Shown here: positions 61,183 through 64,000 of the stretch, piece by piece
How positions within the stretch are numbered: position 1 is the first letter of the stretch
Layout: each line of letters begins with the position of its first letter
NCBI RefSeq assembly: GCF_004117875.1
Contig: NZ_RAHW01000006.1
Location: forward strand, 372,001 to 436,000
Length of the DNA: 64,000 bases
Direction of reading: 5' to 3'
Source of the DNA: Geomonas oryzae
GTDB lineage: Bacteria; Desulfobacterota; Desulfuromonadia; Geobacterales; Geobacteraceae
Translations under genes and position numbers: made by a program
Notes under the pieces: model-generated
Database searches by the model: none
What the model saw: only the letters and a program-made list of their open reading frames with translations
Told to the model about the DNA's origin: nothing

Positions 61183-62433
61183 ATGGCAGATATGAACCAC
61201 GCAGTAGCAGTCAGACTTTCGGAAGCTGATTTCCAGGCGCTTTCCCTTCCGCAGAAAACCCAGTACCTGAAAACCCGGTCCGGCAAGGAGAAGATGGACC
61301 TGATCCTCGCCGACTCCGATGCGAGAAGGCTCGCCGCTTCTCTGGAGTCGCAGGAGTTCTTCTGGCTCATCAAAGAAGTGGGCGAGGTCGACGCGGTGGA
61401 GCTCCTGCGTCTTGCTTCGGCCCAGCAGTGTGTCTTCATCCTCGATATGGAACTCTGGGACGGCTGGACTTTCTCGGCGGATCGCGCCTGCCACTGGCTT
61501 ACCTACTTCATGGAAGGTGGCGAGCCGCGCGTTCACGAACTGCTGAAGCATCTGGACTTCGAGCTTTTGCAGCTCTTGCTGAGCCGGGAAATCACGGTGG
61601 GAGGCGGCATCGGCGATCAGGGCAACGACGAGGAGCGTCTGGCGGACTACGACCACACCTTCGACGGCGTCTTCATGGTCAGTTTCAAGAACCCGCAGCA
61701 CAGCCAGTTGATCGGCTCGTTTCTCTCCATGCTGATCAAGTTGGACAACCCGCTCTATACGGCGCTCATGGAAGGGGTGAAAGGGGATATCGACCTGGAG
61801 TTGGAGGAGCAGTGCCAGCGTTTCCGCACCGGAAGGCTGCAGGATCTCGGGTTCCCCCCGCTTGAAGAGGCGCTGTCGATCTACGCCCGCGTGCATCCGG
61901 ACCACTTCCAGCTGGAGGGAGGGAAAGAGCTTGTCTCGGCGGGGGAGGGGGGGCACCTGATCCCGGTTGCCGCCGACGAAGGGACGCTCTTCGCGCGCGC
62001 CTTGAACCGCGCCGGCTCGGAGATCGTCTACCAGGAGCTGAACTACCTCGTGAACAGTGCGCTGGTCGCCGAAGGAGAGGCGTTCCACGAGCCGGAGTCG
62101 ATGCTTGCGGTGATGCACCGGGTGTGCGGCTACCTGAACATCGCGCTGGAGAAGGTCGCCGCCGGTGACGAGGAGGCGGCGGCGCGCATCCTGGTCGAGG
62201 AGGAGTTGAGGAGGCTGTTCCAGCTTGGCTACAGCATCGTGCTGCAGCTGAAGTTCGCCGGACGGGACGTGGAGAGTGAGGACTATGCCACGGCGAAACT
62301 GCTTGCCGGGCTTAAGACGAAGCGTCCGCGTTACTACCGCGGGCTCGATGAGGATGGCATCGACGGGTACCGGGAGTTCCGGGATACCGCCGACGTGCAG
62401 CGCGTGGCGGAGTTCATCCAGGCACACCACTAA
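61183..62433 (+). CDS. DUF6178 family protein
   Basis: 416 aa, mainly helical, no signal peptide or membrane segment. N-terminal LSLPQKTQYLKTRSGKEKMDLILADSD, then FFWLIKEVGEVDAVELLRLAS and FILDMELWDGWTFSADRACHWL, and a C-terminal RPRYYRGLDEDGIDGYREF. I recognise this as the DUF6178 type found in delta-proteobacteria; no function is established. The middle carries acidic loops (DEGTL, DEEAAARILVEEELRRLF). It ends a run of codirectional genes with family-A repeats on both sides. Confidence 0.8.
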   Translation: MADMNHAVAVRLSEADFQALSLPQKTQYLKTRSGKEKMDLILADSDARRLAASLESQEFFWLIKEVGEVDAVELLRLASAQQCVFILDMELWDGWTFSADRACHWLTYFMEGGEPRVHELLKHLDFELLQLLLSREITVGGGIGDQGNDEERLADYDHTFDGVFMVSFKNPQHSQLIGSFLSMLIKLDNPLYTALMEGVKGDIDLELEEQCQRFRTGRLQDLGFPPLEEALSIYARVHPDHFQLEGGKELVSAGEGGHLIPVAADEGTLFARALNRAGSEIVYQELNYLVNSALVAEGEAFHEPESMLAVMHRVCGYLNIALEKVAAGDEEAAARILVEEELRRLFQLGYSIVLQLKFAGRDVESEDYATAKLLAGLKTKRPRYYRGLDEDGIDGYREFRDTADVQRVAEFIQAHH

Positions 62434-62437
62434 ACCT

Positions 62438-62560
62438 TGTCACGCAAAGACGCAAAGTCGCAAAGCAAAGCAAAAACAAAGATCTTTTAACAGGGCTGAA
62501 GGGGATAAAAAGGATAAAACCTTTAAAAACAAAAAGACTTTGGGGTAACCCAAAATCTTA
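62438..62560. repeat. family-A half unit next to the decayed RAYT
   Basis: GTCACGCAAAGACGCAAAGT, AACAGGGCTGAAGGGGAT and a core GGGGTAACCCAAAATC are present, but the inverted right half is missing. It stops where the minus-strand transposase remnant begins, as if the right half had been lost. Confidence 0.7.
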
Positions 62561-62565
62561 CCTGT

Positions 62566-62987
62566 TTAGCGTCGTTCTTCAGCTACGACATATGCTGTCG
62601 CCGGTATGCCATAGGGGTAGCCATGCAGATAATCCCTCCACAAAGGAGTCTGACATGGCGCAAAATCGGATTCAGTTTTAAAAAATCCTGAGCCTACCAC
62701 AGTTCTAACTCTATTCTGCCGCCAGTTTATCCAGCGGGTGTACCTGAAAGCGAGATTCTGGATGATACTCGCTAGCAGAGTGTCGGATACCTGGCAGAGC
62801 AGATGAACATGGTTGGTCATTAGACAGAAGGAGAGGATCGAATGGCCAAACCTTTCGATCCCCTCCTGGAGAAGCAGGTAGAACTTGTAGCGGTCGCCTT
62901 GTCATAGAAGATGTCCTGCCGGTCGTTCCCCCGCAGGATCACATGATAGTAAGCACTTGGGAAATGTATCCGCTGTCGGCAAGCCAT
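62566..62987 (-). pseudogene. frameshifted, truncated REP-associated (Y1-type) transposase (RAYT)
   Basis: Read from ATG 62987: MACRQRIHFPSAYYHVILRGNDRQDIFYD. A 1-bp deletion near 62896-62900 breaks the frame, after which RYKFYLLLQEGIERFGHSI resumes, leading to the HUH motif MTNHVHLL, LAFRYTRWINW with the probable catalytic Tyr, and WRQNRV. There the usual C-terminal half (GHLFQGRYK and so on) is replaced by unrelated sequence. So it is a dead copy of the IS200-like RAYT family that mobilises REP palindromes. Its presence beside many REP-like repeats is suggestive. Confidence 0.8.
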
Positions 62988-63486
62988 TAACCAGAACCAA
63001 CCTAACTTTGCAACCTTGCAAGCCTGACCCTAGATCCCTAGATCCCCTCGGTACGCAAGTGGGAGGTCGGGGAGAAGAACCATGGCTGCCCCGCGCTCAA
63101 GTTGATCAACATCCTTGACCCCAAGGGAATGGAGGTCTTTTTCTGGAAGTCCTCCAATCCCCTAGCTCCTCACCCCCAGCCGTCGAGATCCCCTCTCAGA
63201 ACCTTATCTTTACATGTCCCCCTCTGGTTAGGTAAGCATCTCATGGTACTATTTATTGAACACGGCGGACGGCGAAACTTTGCTGCTTCGTCTGCCTATG
63301 TGTGTGGTGGTGATTGCAGCGAGGAGTTCCTGTGTAAAAGTATTGATCTCGGGCTAGTAACAGTTGGCAGTGCAGAAGGCAAGACCATCGATATATAGGG
63401 CAGTATAGGTATTGAGCCGGCGACCGCGGAGATAGAGAAAAAGGACGAGGCCAACCGGCATATCGTTTTAGGTGACGGAGGAAATT
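62988..63486. other. gene-free spacer with possible decayed coding sequence
   Basis: No supported intact gene in about 500 bp. In one plus-strand frame, protein-like segments appear on both sides of a stop at 63396-63398: WEVGEKNHGCPALKLINILD before it and EIEKKDEANRHIVLGDGG after it. This could be a broken gene, but no family was recognised. GGAGG at 63478-63482 is the Shine-Dalgarno of the next gene. Confidence 0.35.
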
Positions 63487-64000
63487 ATGGCGCAGTGCTT
63501 TTTATACGTGATTTTGTCTCTGGTGATGACCTGCAACGGGGCGTTTGCAGCTACCGACACATTCGGCCCTTGGGGGGTGGATGCGAGCGCACCACAATTC
63601 AAGGACCTGTCCACCTGTCTGGCCTCTCCCCTTACCTCTGGCAAGACCATCGTCATCGGTAAGCCGATGGCGATCGGCAATATGACCGTAAACGGCAATC
63701 GGCAGCTTAAGTTTATTCAGGGGGGACGAATCGACGTCGCAGCCGGCAAAACAGTTACCTTTGCTAGCGATGCGAGCTTGGATGCCGGCATTTTTCAGAT
63801 CTTTTCGGGTGCGGGTTCAGTTGCTGGATTGAAAGAGTCGCGCCCGGAATGGTTTGGAGCCCCTTACGGTTCGTCAAATTCTGCCCCTGATGCTGGCCCC
63901 GCAATACGCGCGGCTATGGCTGCCCTTTCAGACGGAGGCACCCTGTACGTCTCGGGGAAACACGTTTTTCAGACAGCTGATGCCGTTGGTGGCCTCAGCA
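63487..64000 (+). CDS. secreted beta-helix (pectate-lyase-like) protein, 3' part outside window
   Basis: 171 codons visible. Signal peptide MAQCFLYVILSLVMTCNGAFA cut after AFA (about residue 21). The following region is strand-rich (TIVIGKPMAIGNMTVNG, GGRIDVAAGKTVTFASDASL), then RPEWFGAPYG and DAGPAIRAAMAALSDGGTLYVSG. The last is the opening of a pectate-lyase-3-like right-handed helix (D-x-x-xAIxxAxxAxxxGGTLxVxxG). GGAGG lies 4 bases upstream of the ATG. It may be an extracellular or periplasmic polysaccharide-acting enzyme; the catalytic part is outside the window. Confidence 0.8.
   Translation, partial: MAQCFLYVILSLVMTCNGAFAATDTFGPWGVDASAPQFKDLSTCLASPLTSGKTIVIGKPMAIGNMTVNGNRQLKFIQGGRIDVAAGKTVTFASDASLDAGIFQIFSGAGSVAGLKESRPEWFGAPYGSSNSAPDAGPAIRAAMAALSDGGTLYVSGKHVFQTADAVGGLS

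Noticed and set aside
63102..63398. 98-codon plus-strand frame before the beta-helix protein
   Set aside because: The TTG start has no Shine-Dalgarno, the protein-like sequence begins upstream of it, and no family was recognised; treated as a possible decayed gene.

Overview
The window reads as chromosomal DNA of a GC-rich Geobacteraceae-type bacterium (Geobacter / Citrifermentans / Geomonas group). This is inferred from the fur - feoB - small zinc-ribbon - DtxR/FeoA-domain regulator neighbourhood, a delta-proteobacterial-style chemotaxis operon, a lipoprotein cytochrome c, DUF6178, and many copies of intergenic 'CGCAAAG' repeats that I associate with this group. No rRNA, tRNA, CRISPR array or intact insertion sequence was seen.

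Layout. (1) 1-4080: 3'-truncated lhr helicase (minus), a small TPR-like lipoprotein, a class-II PDE-like metallo-hydrolase and a monohaem cytochrome c. (2) 4314-7556: a tight four-gene operon in which every junction overlaps by 4 bp. It encodes a secreted Cys-rich protein, a DUF4123 adaptor, a GxSxG lipase toxin and an ankyrin-repeat lipoprotein that is the likely immunity protein. No VgrG, PAAR or type VI structural gene lies in the window. (3) 7785-11707: iron uptake and regulation. (4) 12076-19157: chemotaxis operon mcp-STAS-cheY-cheA-cheR-cheD-cheB, followed by an EAL-HDOD signalling protein. (5) 20749-26559: Kdo supply (kdsB, pyrG, kdsA, kdsD, kdsC), with long repeat-filled spacers between the genes. 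(6) 27098-51779: a Wzx/Wzy-type polysaccharide locus: SLBB export protein, WecB, Wzz, Wzy-like polymerase, Wzx flippase, about eight glycosyltransferases, an AsnB-like amidotransferase, the FnlABC UDP-L-FucNAc pathway with WbuB, a GNAT acetyltransferase, a DegT aminotransferase and an initiating sugar-phosphate transferase. (7) 51780-57520: an array of 21-bp repeats, a fibronectin-III protein (minus), a PglF/WbpM-like 4,6-dehydratase, a GxxExxY protein and a Wzi-like outer-membrane protein. (8) 57792-62433: two duplicated coiled-coil proteins, GspA/ExeA-like ATPase, GspB-like protein, a YcgN-family protein and a DUF6178 protein. (9) 62434-64000: a decayed REP-associated transposase, a stretch of possible decayed coding sequence, and the 5' end of a secreted beta-helix (pectate-lyase-like) protein.

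How it fits together. Kdo and FucNAc pathways, the dehydratase/aminotransferase/acetyltransferase set and the glycosyltransferases would build a lipid-linked repeat unit. Wzx, Wzy and Wzz would flip and polymerise it, and the SLBB protein and Wzi would export and anchor it.

Most worth a second look: the toxin-adaptor-immunity operon, whose AT-rich block covers exactly the toxin domain and most of the immunity gene; tandem MshEN-like motifs inside CheA; the 21-bp dyad array; and operon-internal repeats near a dead RAYT transposase. All calls come from reading the sequence and its translations; no database search was run.
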